DNA of 64,000 nucleotides from Mesostigma viride (GCA_009746045.1 RPFO01000015.1:2443498-2507497); one strand, 5' to 3'. Shown: positions 10,642 to 21,882, counted from the first letter of the stretch. Notes: generated by a model not told the origin, from the letters alone. Numbers and translations: made by a program.

Positions 10642-11340
10642 CAGAAATCAATGCCGTAATCAGTAGATTACGAACTCGCTTGTAATTCGAGTTAACGAAA
10701 CTGTGGCTGAACTGTGGTTCAGCCTGCACTGATTAATATCTACAGAGGAAGTAGTTATATTAATCAATAGGTTTACGTTGCTGGTTATGGCTACCAGCAC
10801 AGAACGCACGAGGCACGTGAGAACCGTCGCCAAAGGTGCGAGGACACAGGTGCAGGGAAAGTGGTGCTACCAAGTGGCAGCGTCCTGCTCGTTATATACT
10901 AATTGTGACGCAGTCACATCCAGATGACTGATAGGACAGATCATCTCACATTATTGCTGTCCTTCACTCTGGACCAGCAGATCTCGACTCGTTATCCATA
11001 AATAGTCACATCAGTGTCCTGTCGCACAAGTCCTGTCACTATTTGTTACGTCTAATCAATAGCATTGAATAGACCGCAGTGTCGGAGACTAAATGTCCTA
11101 TCGTACACTGTGACAAGACGCCGTATGCCACGCGTCACTTGAAGAACCACCGTAGAATCACCGAATCCAAGTAGAATGTAGTAGAACAGTATCTTGCTCA
11201 TATCTCGAGCAATACTCATCAGAATGAACCCGTTTCTGGATTGTAGTAACCGGAAGTAGAATCTCTACAAGCCAAGTAGCTTAGTAGAATAATATTGCTT
11301 GCCAGGCAATATTAACTGTAAGCACCTGTGACTAGATGTT
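10642..11340. other. LTR-like non-coding sequence, probably 5' LTR of E4
   Basis: No gene. On the minus strand a plausible primer binding site (TGGTGTCGGCAATT) lies just before the E4 leader frame, so the sequence to its right is likely the E4 LTR. It contains the hairpin GTGACGCAGTCAC at about 10908, which also occurs at LINE 3' ends here. No second LTR copy is in the window to prove it. Confidence 0.35.
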
Positions 11341-11480
11341 TATGAGATAGGAGGCCCTGTTTCCAGGGATGTAAAAACCCATCTGCTTTTCCCAAGAGAT
11401 GGTGGATTTCTGTTCAATGTCACTCTGCCTTCAAGTGTTTGGCTGTTGGACCTGGTAGGTCCAGTTTTGAGGGGGAGATA
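11341..11480 (+). mobile_element. 3' end of a family C copia element with polypurine tract
   Basis: Ends in GTTTTGAGGGGGAGATA directly before an LTR beginning TGTAACAA. That is the classic polypurine tract and LTR start of a copia element. The rest of the internal region is missing. Confidence 0.6.
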
Positions 11481-12904
11481 TGTAACAAGCAAAAATGACT
11501 TTGTTGTTACATCCTTTGTTTTGTGAATGTTTGGCTTTTATTCGAGGACTTTTGGATCAGTATTGAGAAAGTTATGAGGTTTCTAAGACGGCGGTACTTG
11601 GAGCTGGTACTTTGTCAACCGACTGGTAGGAGCCCTCATTGGTCGTGGCCTGATCCACGTGGGGTTATAGTTTGTTGGTCGGTACTATTGAGTCTTAAAT
11701 GCTCCTTTGGGACTTTAGTACTTACTACAGGTTCAGAATCTCATGGAAAGATTCTGCCAGGCTGTGTGTGGTGTTGTAGTTGAACGCCCTTCACCGCTGG
11801 CTAGCACGCCGGCGATGGAGACGGGATTTTTGTTGTTTGGGGAACCGATTGTGGGAGGCTGAGCCCGCAGCCGCCACTGATTGCTATTGAACCCTTGCAG
11901 CTGGCCAGGCCGCAAGGAGCTCAGCGGCGCGGCGCTAACCGATAAGGCATGCTCGAGCCTCTAACCCGAGACTACCGGTAGGCTACCCGATAGTGCATGC
12001 TCGAGCCTCTAACCCGAGACTACCGGCACTCAGCGGATCTGTGCTACCGAGGGCGACGGTTCTCTGACCGTCCCGGCGCGCACTGGCTTCCGTACCTTGC
12101 TTAGGCACCGACTAGCATCTAGACACCAATCTTTGATGCCCACCTGACTAGGCGCCCAGGCCGGCGACTACCGGCCAGCGGATAGATGCCACTCGGGAGC
12201 ACAACTCCCATACTTTCTTTTTAAATAATTATCATAAATTATTTAAACCGTGGGGCAATAGGGTAGCACTGACCCTACGTACGTTCAAGTAGAGAAACAC
12301 GTAACGGCACACTCGCCGTCCCCAAATCCTAAACCCCAAGGAGGGTGCCCTACGCTGGGATCTGAGCACGCCAAAAACACCCGGGCTTTGCTCCCGGCCT
12401 CCTTTTCTACTTGGGTGCAACTGCACCACATGCATCATTATTAGGCACACTGGCCGCCTGTCAGGTCTAGGGAAATGTATTCACAGTCTGTTTTGTGTGA
12501 CTAGGATGGATACGAAGATCTTGTCTAGAATTCCATGATTCTGATTGGTTCTCTTCAGGCTAAGGTTGAAGCAAGTTCGACAAGCACGTCGATATCAAGG
12601 ACGTGGGGTCGCCATTGTTGCTACGTTGGTTTTGATTCATCATGGTATAATAAAGCTTGTCTTTGTTGTCCATTCATAAGAGCCCCTTGGCTATAGACGT
12701 CCTTCAGTTCCACAGAGGTCGTCTATACACAAGCTTGTCTTTGTGTCTACAAGGGGTTGTGATTCCCTAAATCACGTGCTGTGGAATTTCCATCTCAACG
12801 TTGCTCGGATACTTGAAGATCTGTAACTCAAGAAAGCAACCCAGGTAAAAGATCTTTCATATTTGGACTATGGATGATGCTGATGATCATTTTTAGTCGT
12901 TACA
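11481..12904 (+). repeat. Family C LTR carrying a 0.7-kb insertion
   Basis: Homologous in reverse to 46959-46396 plus 44654-44584. It starts TGTAAC and probably ends GTTACA (12899-12904). Shared blocks include CCTCATTGG.CGTGGCCTGATCCACGT and GGTCGCCATTG. The two halves are separated by sequence (about 11766-12490) absent from the other copy. The uninterrupted length is near 0.7 kb. AATAAAGCTT at about 12649 fits a transcript end signal. Confidence 0.75.
11766..12490. mobile_element. Unclassified insertion in the family C LTR
   Basis: About 0.7 kb present here and absent from the family C LTR at 44584-46959. It carries a direct repeat built on GCTCGAGCCTCTAACCCGAG (about 11951 and 12000) and a GC-rich left part. 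No ORF, terminal inverted repeat or clear target duplication is seen. Edges are approximate because the flanking homology is diverged. Confidence 0.5.
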
Positions 12905-15900
12905 GGCGCAGGTTTTTTCAGCTGTGCATGGAGAAAAAAACGTGTCTTAATCCAGGGACCCCCGTCGGTTCATGTCTGCAGCCTAGAAAACTGGAGCGAT
13001 GGAGCCACAACGAACGGGAAATCCGCATTCAAATTCGCCTATGTAGCCCACGGGTCACAAGTGGCCGACAGGTATGTAGATGCAGCCAGCCCCGGGCGTG
13101 TCGCAGACAGTAAGCACTACCGTAGGCCGCGGTGCCGCACCTCGGCGCAGTTTTTTTCAGCTGTGCATGGAGAAAAAAACGTGTCTCAATCCAGGGACCC
13201 CCGTCGGTTCATGTCTGCAGCCTAGAAAACTGGAGCGATGGAGCCACAACGAACGGGAAATCCGCAAATGTTCAAATTCGCCTATGTAGCCCACGGGTCA
13301 CATGCAAGTGGCCGACAGGTAGATGCAGCCAGCCCCGGGCGTGTTGCAGGGAGTAAGCACTACATACCCTAGGCCGCGGAGCCGCACCTCGGCGCAGGTT
13401 TTTTCAGCTCAGTGCATGGAGAAAAAAACGTGTCAGAAACCCCCGTCGGTTCATGTCTGCAGCCTAGACAACTGCACTCTCTCTGAGCGATGGAGCCACA
13501 ACGAACGGGAAATCCGCATTCAAATTCGCCTATGTAGCCCACGGGTCACAAGTGGCCGACAGGTATGTACAGCCAGCCCGGGGCATGTCGCAGACAGTAA
13601 GCACTACCGCAGGCCGCGGTGCCGCACCTCGGCGCAGGTTTTTTCAGCTCAGTGCATGGAGAAAAAAACGTGTCTCAATCCAGGAACGGCCCCCGTTGGT
13701 TCATGTCTGCAGCCTAAAAAACTGGAGCGATGGAGCCACAACGAACGGGAAATCCGCATTCAAATTCGCCTATGTAGCCCACGGGTCACAAGTGGCCGAC
13801 AGGTAGATGCAGCCAGCCCCGGGCGTGTCGCAGACAGTAAGCACTACCGTAGGCCGCGGTGCCGCACCTCGGTGCAGGTTTTTTCAGCTCAGTGCATGGA
13901 GAAAAAAACGTGTCTCAATCCAGGAACCCCCGTTGGTTCATGTCTGCAGCCTAAAAAACTGGAGCGATGGAGCCACAAGGAACGGGAAATCCGCAAATGT
14001 TCAAATTCGCCTATGTAGCCCACGGGTCACAAGTGGCCGACAGGTAGACGCAGCCAGCCCCGGGCGTGTCGCAGACAGTAAGCACTACCGTAGGCCCGGC
14101 GGTGCCGCACCTCGGCGCAGGTTTTTTCAGCTGTGCATGGAGAAAAAAACGTGTCTCAATCCAGGGACCCCCGTCGGTTCATGTCAGCAGCCTAGACAAC
14201 TGGAGCGATGGAGCCGCAACGAACGGGAAATCCGCAAATGTTCAAATTCGCCTATGTAGCCCACGGGTCACAAGTGGCCGAGAGGTATGTAGATGCAGCC
14301 AGCCCCGGGCGTGTCGCAGACACTAAGCACTACCGTAGGCCGCGGAGCCGCACCTCGGCGCAGGTTTTTTCAGCTGTGCATGGAGAAAAAAACGTGTCTT
14401 AATCCAGGAACCCCCGTCGGTTCATGTCTGCAGCCTAGAAAACTGGAGCGATGGAGCCACAACGAACGGGAAATCCGCATTCAAATTCGCCTATGTAGCC
14501 CACGGGTCACAAGTGGCCGACAGGTAGATGCAGCCAGCCCCGGGCGTGTCGCAGACAGTAAGCACTACCGTAGGCCGCGGTGCCGCACCTCGGTGCAGGT
14601 TTTTTCAGCTGTGCATGGAGAAAAAAACGTGTCTCAATCCAGGGACCCCCGTCGGTTCATGTCTGCAGCCTAGAAAACTGGAGCGATGGAGCCACAAGGA
14701 ACGGGAAATCCGCAAATGTTCAAATTCGCCTATGTAGCCCACGGGTCACAAGTGGCCGAGAGGTATGTAGATGCAGCCAGCCCCGGGCGTGTCGCAGACA
14801 CTAAGCACTACCGTAGGCCCGGCGGTGCCGCACCTCGGCGCAGGTTTTTTCAGCTGTGCATGGAGAAAAAAACGTGTCTTAATCCAGGAACCCCCGACGG
14901 TTCATATCTGCAGCCTAGAGAACTGAAGCGATGGAGCCACAACGAACGGGAAATCGGCATTCAAATTCGCCTATGTAGCCCACGGGTCACAAGTGGCCGA
15001 CAGGTAGATGCAGCCAGCCCCGGGCGTGTTGCAGGCAGTAAGCACTACCGTAGGCCGCGGTGCCGCACCTCGGCGCAGGTTTTTTCAGCTGACAGTGCCG
15101 CACCTCAGCGCAGGTTTTTTCAGCTGTGCATGGAGAAAAAAACGTGTCTCAATCCAGGGACCCTCGTCGGTTCATGTCTGCAGCCTAGAAAACTGGAGCG
15201 ATGGAGCCTGGCACAACGAACGGGAAATCCGCATTCAAATTCGCAGGCCTATGTAGCCCACGGGTCACAAGTGGCCGACAGGTATGTAGATGCAGCCAGC
15301 CCCGGGCGTGTCGCAGACAGTAAGCACTACCGTAGGCCGCGGTGCCGCACCTCGGCGCAGGTTTTTTCAGCTGTGCATGGAGAAAAAAACGTGTCTCAAT
15401 CCAGGACCCCCCGTCGATTCATGTCTGCAGCCTAGACAACTGGAGCGATGGAGCCACAACGAACGGGAAATCCGCAAATGTTCAAATTCGCCTATGTAGC
15501 CCACGGGTCACATGCAAGTGGCCGCGACAGGTAGATGCAGCCAGCCCCGGGCGTGTCGCAGACAGTAAGCACTACCGTAGGCCGCGGAGCCGCACCTCGG
15601 CGCAGGTTTTTTCAGCTCAGTGCATGGAGAAAAAAACGTGTCTCAATCCAGGAACCCCCGTTGGTTCATGTCTGCAGCCTAGAAAACTGGAGCGATGGAG
15701 CCAGAACGAACGGGAAATCCGCAAATGTTCAAATTCGCCTATGTAGCCCACGGGTCACAAGTGGCCGACAGGTAGATGCAGCCAGCCCCGGGCGTGTCGC
15801 AGACAGTAAGCACTACCGTAGGCCGCGGTGCCGCACCTCGGCGCAGTTTTTTTCAGCTCAGTGCATGGAGAAAAAAAAGTGTCTCAATCCAGGAACCCCC

Positions 15901-16476
15901 GTTGGTTCATGTCTGCAGCCTAGACAACTGGAGCGATGGAGCCACAACGAACGGGAAATCCGCATTCAAATTCGCCTATGTAGCCCACGGGTCACAAGTG
16001 GCCGACAGGTAGATGCAGCCAGCCCCGGGCGTGTCGCAGACAGTAAGCACTACCGTAGGCCCGGCGGTGCCGCACCTCGGCGCAGGTTTTTTCAGCTCAG
16101 TGCATGGAGAAAAAAACGTGTCTCAATTCAGGAACCCCCGTCGGTTCATGTCTGCAGCCTAGAAAACTGGAGCGATGGAGCCACAAGGAACGGGAAATCC
16201 GCAAATGTTCAAATTTGCCTATGTAGCCCACGGGTCACATGCAAGTGGCCGCGACAGGTAGATGCAGCCAGCCCCGGGCGTGTCGCAGACAGTAAGCACT
16301 ATACCGTAGGCCGCGGTGCCGCACCTCGGCGCAGTTTTTTTCAGCTGTGCATGGAGAAAAAAACGTGTCTCAATCCAGGGACCCCCGTCGGTTCATGTCT
16401 GCAGCCTAGAAAACTGGAGCGATGGAGCCACAACGAACGGGAAATCCGCATTCAAATTCGCCTATGTAGCCCACGG
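12905..16476 (+). repeat. Satellite array, 15 units of about 244 bp
   Basis: Anchor ATGGAGAAAAAA recurs at 12928, 13167, 13416, 13656, 13896, 14137, 14380, 14615, 14860, 15130, 15377, 15624, 15865, 16104 and 16351. Spacing is 235-270 bp. Units differ by small indels (for example CATTCAAATT versus AATGTTCAAATT) and by one 30-bp internal duplication near 15090. Long open frames cross the array, but the reading frame changes from unit to unit, so I do not call it coding. The array is cut at 16476 and resumes at 20526. Confidence 0.95.
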
Positions 16477-17230
16477 TGTTACAAATACAGGTAGTCGGAG
16501 GAAAGTTCCGATCAATATTGCTTGATTACATTTTCATTATCAATATTCCATAGCCAAGTCAAAAGACAAGAAGAGATAGTGAGAAAGTGTAGGGACAACA
16601 CTTTTCACTTCATTTAGCATGCAAGCGCCTGCAACTTTAACCGTTAGATCAAGATCTGACGATCTAGGTGTGGCGGCGCTTATGTGACATAAAGCTCTAC
16701 CCATTGACCACAAGATTCCTACCAGTTTATGGCACTAACTGTGGTCACCATAGAGTCCACATCTGACCACCCATACATGGGCTCTGATCTTGCTCGGTGC
16801 ATGACATCATTCTCATGCGCAATACAAACTTATGGCAGTAGCATATAATTCCATAAGACAAGTCCACATGTGCTTGCACATACAGGCATTGAGACACAAG
16901 TGTCGGCGCCCAACAAATAAATGGCGCGGCGCTATCAGTGATGACAAGCTACAAGTGACGCAACGTTGGCGTACTGGGACAAAGCCACAGTGCCTCCAAG
17001 GCAGCGCCGGAACGTACAAGTCGTGCGCGAAGCGCGGATTCTGCTACATAACATACGGTGACAGCATAAGCAATCCAAACCGTACCGCCGGTGCCAAACC
17101 AGCACCGGTACAACATCTCGTAGCACTTCACAATGATATAGTCCCGACCCAAAAACAATCACAACGGGTCTCGTGAAGTATGATCCGTACAGTATCTCGG
17201 ACCTGAAAAACTCAGCACCAAAGTCAGTCA

Positions 17231-17992
17231 TGTTGAACAATTAAGGTATTGGAGGAACGATCTTTCCAATTATAAAATAATGTCGTATTAAAACACATTA
17301 CTTGCAATCGTTCCGAGATCGATTCACAAACCCCAGACTCCATGGCTGGAATCCAGTGGTATAAATTACGTGAGAACCTGAGCATCGTGTACAGGTGCAT
17401 CACTTTTGTCCAAGGTGCATGTGGGGCGGCTGGGCACTTTTCACCGTCGATATAAAAATCTACGGCTCATACAATATAAGTGCGGAGCACCACAAGTGCC
17501 GGCGCTCACACTGGTAAGTGGCGCGGCGTACCAAGTCAGGACTAGTAGAATGCAATGTATGATATGCTGGAGCAAAGTCACAGCGCCTCCAAGGCAGCAT
17601 CAAACATAGAAGGTGTGGCGCAACGCGCCTACACAGAGGTACACTTTTCTCTAACGGTACAGTCCAAGGTATACTGCGTGAAGCGCGGATTCCTCTAGAC
17701 ATCACAACGGCTAGTAGTCAAAGACACAAACGGCACAGAAAATTCAAAGTAGGTAAAAACGCACAAGTCCTAGAGAACGGCAAAGTACTACCCTAGTCTG
17801 CACAAAGGTCGTGCGAGCCACTACCTCGCGCGTTTTCATTCCGTCAAACATATCGGAATATTCCGTCGGAATCACAGATACGAAGCCCTCACAGTATCAT
17901 GGGCAGCAAAATATCTTGTAACATTCGAACTCTCGTCAAACATGAAAAATGTTTCTAGTCAGATTTACTGCTAGTCAGATTTCCGGCTGACA
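17231..17992 (-). repeat. 3' LTR of element D
   Basis: On the plus strand reads TGTTGAACAATTAAGG to TTTCCGGCTGACA. Same length as the copy at 19653-20414. It is the 3' LTR because gag is on the minus strand. Confidence 0.93.
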
Positions 17993-18004
17993 CCCCCCTT
18001 AGCA
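17993..18004 (-). promoter_or_regulatory. Polypurine tract of element D
   Basis: On the minus strand TGCTAAGGGGGG directly abuts the 3' LTR start (TGTCAGCC). This is the expected primer for plus-strand DNA synthesis. Confidence 0.75.
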
Positions 18005-18090
18005 GGAAAAATGACAACAGACAAGTGAAAAAACAAAAGAAAGAGGTGGCTCAGGAAGCCCTGAGAGCAACGCACCCCAAAAAACAGATA

Positions 18091-18999
18091 CTACAGTTGA
18101 TCAGCGGGAGCCTCCACCCCAGTGTGGAAAACAAAACCAGGGGGCACTTCCAGTGCCTCCGGAGCAGGGGTGCCCGTCAAGTTGGCCTGCGCCTTGGCTT
18201 CTCCGTCCTTCCCCCCCTTACGAAGATGAGGGTGCTTCTTGTAACAGGTTGCGACCTTGTGTCCCGGTTTGCCGCAGTGGAAACAGCCTCCCTTCTTCCC
18301 GTCATCCATCGCCAGGGTAGCAAAGACGCCAGCCAGTGAACCAGTGTCCCTGGTGTCTCCCTGCTTCCCCCCGCCTGTGTTGCGCACGATGGCCGCCTGG
18401 GCCTTGATGCTGTCCTCAATCCTCAGCACACGTGCCTTGTACTCATCCCACGTGAGTGTGGTGATGCGTACATCCTGCGCTGCCATCATCACCCGGATCG
18501 CAGCGGGCATGAGATCATGAGTAGAGAGTACCATGTCTTGGTCGTCAAAACGTCCGTCCAGCTCCTGGACGTATTCCTCGCGCGTCAGCTCCCTCGCTGC
18601 CAGAAACTCATTGAGGGGCTTGTCCACTGGTGCAGGCTCCTTGGAACGAAGCTTGCGACGCAGTTCATCTTGATAGGTATCAGTTGTACGGTGGTGACCA
18701 AATCTCTTCATCAGGAGCTCCCATGCCTGTTTTGCACTGGTCACATTCTTGACCAGCATAAGAGCCAGGCCATCTAAAAAGATGCCCATCGCGGCCTGAA
18801 CTGCCGCGTCCTTGCCATCGTCCTCGATCTCACCCGTGATTACCCCATACAGGTTAAAGGCTTTCAGCAAACGGGTAAAGCGGACATTCGTCGCCTCCCA
18901 CTTACGAGGATCAACACCATCGAATTTCGGTAACTTATCAGCAGCACTAATGAAGGCTCCAATGCTGGTGGCCGCTGCTACTGCTGCGTCGGCTGCCAT
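18091..18999 (-). CDS. Gag of element D
   Basis: 302 aa from ATG 18999 (MAADAAVAAATS); the frame is fully open. It has the copia Gag (UBN2-like) layout: LPKFDGVDPRKWE near residue 25, then helices around KQAWELLMKRFG and LNEFLAARELTREEYV. A single zinc knuckle CFHCGKPGHKVATC (CX2CX4HX4C) lies at about residue 240. It ends shortly after at ADQL. It would assemble particles and capture element RNA. The ATG lies 2 nt after the stop of an upstream frame (TGACAATG). Since the LTRs are almost identical and the frame is intact, Gag itself may be under selection for mobility. Confidence 0.88.
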   Translation of the reverse strand: MAADAAVAAATSIGAFISAADKLPKFDGVDPRKWEATNVRFTRLLKAFNLYGVITGEIEDDGKDAAVQAAMGIFLDGLALMLVKNVTSAKQAWELLMKRFGHHRTTDTYQDELRRKLRSKEPAPVDKPLNEFLAARELTREEYVQELDGRFDDQDMVLSTHDLMPAAIRVMMAAQDVRITTLTWDEYKARVLRIEDSIKAQAAIVRNTGGGKQGDTRDTGSLAGVFATLAMDDGKKGGCFHCGKPGHKVATCYKKHPHLRKGGKDGEAKAQANLTGTPAPEALEVPPGFVFHTGVEAPADQL

Positions 19000-19001
19000 T
19001 G

Positions 19002-19379
19002 TCACTCCTCACCAGCAGGACGAATTGTAGGATTCTCAGGGACAACAGTAGGCTGCTCTGGTGTAAGCTGATCCAGAAACTCCGCCAAACGGCGCAGAGT
19101 CCTAGGGGTGCAAACGATTTCCCAATTAAAACAGGTACCCCTGTACTGCACTTCAACAAATGCTATGTTAGGAGAGGGAGGTACCCCTTGATGGCCAGTA
19201 TTGTAGTCAGGATTCGGAATAACAACAGGGTCTCCAGCAGCTCTGGGACACCAAAATGCAGTGGTCAAATCCCTCTGCATATACAAGTTTCTCCCCACTG
19301 AAAAATGTTGCAGAAAAAAACAGATTTTTACTGCCCAGGAAGAAGAACAGAAGACGTTTCTCTCAAAAAACGCCTCCAC
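19002..19379 (-). CDS. Small upstream frame in element D
   Basis: Up to 125 aa, ending TGA 19004-19002 two bases before the gag ATG. It is Pro/Asn-rich in the middle (VVIPNPDYNTGHQG) and has an acidic Pro-rich end. No known domain. A second open stretch (about 19363-19545, DVPYFAFLVEIEPPNYVGG) lies just upstream in another frame. Together they could be one frameshifted leader protein. Function unknown. Confidence 0.4.
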   Translation of the reverse strand: MEAFFERNVFCSSSWAVKICFFLQHFSVGRNLYMQRDLTTAFWCPRAAGDPVVIPNPDYNTGHQGVPPSPNIAFVEVQYRGTCFNWEIVCTPRTLRRLAEFLDQLTPEQPTVVPENPTIRPAGEE

Positions 19380-19633
19380 AGGAAGGATGCTTCAAGAATA
19401 AAGCCGAACTTCCCAATGCTAAAGTAGCCCTTATACCCAGGGTCTTACACTTCAAACAGAACACTACAGTTCCTTCAAGAAGAACACCTCCCACATAATT
19501 GGGTGGCTCGATTTCAACAAGAAAAGCGAAATAAGGCACATCCAAAGCTTGCAGTGAAAATGTGAAGCGTCCCCCTCACAAACTTGGACAAGGTGAAGCA
19601 GATTCAGCTTGGCTTCACCAGATTTAGCCTGTC

Positions 19634-19652
19634 GCTTTCTAACACGATACCA
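19634..19652 (-). promoter_or_regulatory. Primer binding site of element D
   Basis: On the minus strand TGGTATCGTGTTAGAAAGC starts directly after the 5' LTR. The first seven bases (TGGTATC) match the common copia site complementary to the initiator methionine tRNA 3' end; the rest differs, so the priming tRNA is uncertain. Confidence 0.7.
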
Positions 19653-20414
19653 TGTTGAACAATTAAGGTATTGGAGGAACGATCTTTCCAATTATAAAAT
19701 AATGTCGTATTAAAACACATTACTTGCAATCGTTCCGAGATCGATTCACAAACCCCAGACTCCATGGCTGGAATCCAGTGGTATAAATTACGTGAGAACC
19801 TGAGCATCGTGTACAGGTGCATCACTTTTGTCCAAGGTGCATGTGGGGCGGCTGGGCACTTTTCACCATCGATATAAAAATCTACGGCTCATACAATATA
19901 AGTGCGGAGCACCACAAGTGCCGGCGCCCACACTGGTAAGTGGCGCGGCGTACCAAGTCAGGACTAGTAGAATGCAATGTATGATATGCTGGAGCAAAGT
20001 CACAGCGCCTCCAAGGCAGCATCAAACATAGAAGGTGTGGCGCAACGCGCCTACACAGAGGTACACTTTTCTCTAACGGTACAGTCCAAGGTATACTGCG
20101 CGAAGCGCGGATTCCTCTAGACATCACAACGGCTAGTAGTCAAAGACACAAACGGCACAGAAAATTCAAAGTAGGTAAAAACGCACAAGTCCTAGAGAAC
20201 GGCAAAGTACTACCCTAGTCTGCACAAAGGTCGTGCGAGCCACTACCTCGTGCGTTTTCATTCCGTCAAACATATCGGAATATTCCGTCAGAATCACAGA
20301 TACGAAGCCCTCACAGTATCATGGGCAGCAAAATATCTTGTAACATTCGAACTCTCGTCAAACATGAAAAATGTTTCTAGTCAGATTTACTGCTAGTCAG
20401 ATTTCCGGCTGACA
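19653..20414 (-). repeat. 5' LTR of element D
   Basis: Same length and near-identical sequence to 17231-17992. Differences seen: CACCATCG versus CACCGTCG, GCGCCCAC versus GCGCTCAC, GCGCGAAG versus GCGTGAAG, CTCGTGCG versus CTCGCGCG, GTCAGAAT versus GTCGGAAT. Confidence 0.93.
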
Positions 20415-20525
20415 AGTTACCTGAACCGAATGGTCTGGAAAAGTATACACTCGTACCGTCCCACTAAATCAACAAACTGTAAGCCAAAACTAGACCAGGA
20501 CAGCTTTGGCCCACTACGACTGACA

Positions 20526-20596
20526 CACGGGTCACATGCAAGTGGCCGACAGGTAGATCTATGCAGCCAGCCCCGGGCGTGTCGCAGACAGTAAGA
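20526..20596 (+). repeat. Right-hand remainder of the 244-bp satellite
   Basis: Reads CACGGGTCACATGCAAGTGG through GTCGCAGACAGTAAG, the part of the unit that should follow the truncated unit ending at 16476. It is separated from the array only by the D'/D insertions. Confidence 0.9.
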
Positions 20597-21882
20597 GTTG
20601 TGAGAGATAAATGCCGAAGATCGCCATGGCTCTTGCAGGAATGTTGCCTTTATTGAATAATGGAAACACAGACGTAAGTCACGTCACTTCCAAGACTGCA
20701 CGCAGCACAGACGACAAGGTCGCAGTGCCAAGAGAACGTGCACGCAAGAGCTAGCGTCCTGGTGCTACCAAGTCTGACACATATAACTTGCTAGGGACGC
20801 GTCCAAGTATTCAGCTGCACTGTCACAGCTGAACTGTCAATCAATTGATCCCACAGACTCTGGCACGCCTTTGGCGCGCAGATCTATCAATGGTCCATAC
20901 GGCTAGTCCTGTGGACCTATCCGTACATTACTCAGCATCAATTGTCTCATAGTAGGTCCTGGCGCGCTACAGCACGCCTACCTATCAATTGACCATCAAG
21001 TCCTGTACAAGTCCTGTCAACGTCCTGCGGACTATCAAAGTGACACTTGTACATCCTGTGTCCGTACGCGCCCACAGTGGCGCGCCGGGTACTGTCGGCA
21101 CAGCCTAGGAACGTCATAACTTTTACGTCCCGTAACCAAATGAGGCGTTCAAGGTGCCGTTGGAAAGAGCGTAACAATCTCTATCCACATAACATAAATC
21201 CTTTACGTTAACTCCAATCCCTTCTTTTCTTTAGGGATCACATCCCCTGCCAGGGACCCTTGAAGTAGCTTGAAATGTCCTTCACTCCAGCTTGAAGCTT
21301 GAACAGATGTTTTTAATGGCCAATGCCATTCCCCCAGCTCTTTCTTTTAAGGAACTGGAAAAGAAACAGATCTGCCACAGGGAAAACCATTCCATGAGAA
21401 ATGGAGAAAAACCTATGGAAGTGGCATTACAGAGTACCACCAGATATTAGAAACACACAAAATTAAATACATACAGGTTATATTCTATGAGGTCTTCTCC
21501 AGGAATTAATCCCATCACCTCGGTAGAGCCTCCAGTACAATGACCTTCTGGCGGTGAGTAACTACATTAATCCCAGATACTAATCCCATAAAACCCAGAA
21601 CATATTTAATATAAGCACAATAAATCCATGACAATTAATATACCACTTGACAAAGTAAGGCGTATTACAATAGTTTGCCTGTCATTCTCCCAACAGGGGT
21701 CTATTGGCGCCCGTCTTACTTACGGCGCCCGTCTACTTGCCAGATGGTAAATTGCCACAGCAAACAAATGACAAAATGAAACACATAGGCAACAATTAAA
21801 TCCTGCCCTGGGGAACTAGGGAAGTCTGAACAGGCAAACACCTGAACAGGCCAGCTTGTAGAAACATAATACCAGGGAATCA
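20597..21882. other. Unassigned AT-moderate non-coding sequence
   Basis: No supported gene. On the minus strand 20597-21180 looks LTR-like (AATAAAGGC signal at about 20651, GGTGCTACCAAGT shared with 10873), but no second copy confirms it. 21180-21880 shows nothing recognisable apart from two GGCGCCCGTCT repeats near 21706 and 21726. Confidence 0.4.

Larger units (their letters stand above)
17231..20414 (-). mobile_element. Gag-only LTR retrotransposon D (TR-GAG type, non-autonomous)
   Basis: Complete 3.18-kb element on the minus strand with 762-bp LTRs (17231-17992 and 19653-20414). They start TG and end CA and differ at about five positions by eye, so insertion is recent. The 1.66-kb internal part encodes only Gag and a small upstream frame; integrase, protease, RT and RNase H are absent. 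Primer binding site and polypurine tract are in place. Flanks AGTCA / AGTTA are a probable 5-bp target duplication with one mismatch. It must be mobilised by enzymes supplied in trans. Confidence 0.9.
16477..20525 (-). mobile_element. Solo LTR D' (diverged relative of D), interrupted by element D
   Basis: Pieces 16477-17230 and 20415-20525. Begins TGTTACAAATACAGG and ends GACTGACA. It is related to the D LTR (shared GCCTCCAAGGCAGC, GAAGCGCGGATTC, GGAGGAA). It is flanked by the 5-bp duplication CACGG (16472-16476 and 20526-20530). It interrupts the satellite: the left flank stops at GCCCACGG and the right flank resumes at CACGGGTCAC, exactly as in an intact unit. Confidence 0.8.

Noticed and set aside
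12905-16476. CRISPR array
   Set aside because: Whole 244-bp units are repeated with no unique spacers, in a eukaryotic setting.
12905-16494. Long plus-strand frames in the satellite, up to 319 codons
   Set aside because: The phase changes from unit to unit through non-triplet indels, so the units are not kept as coding sequence.
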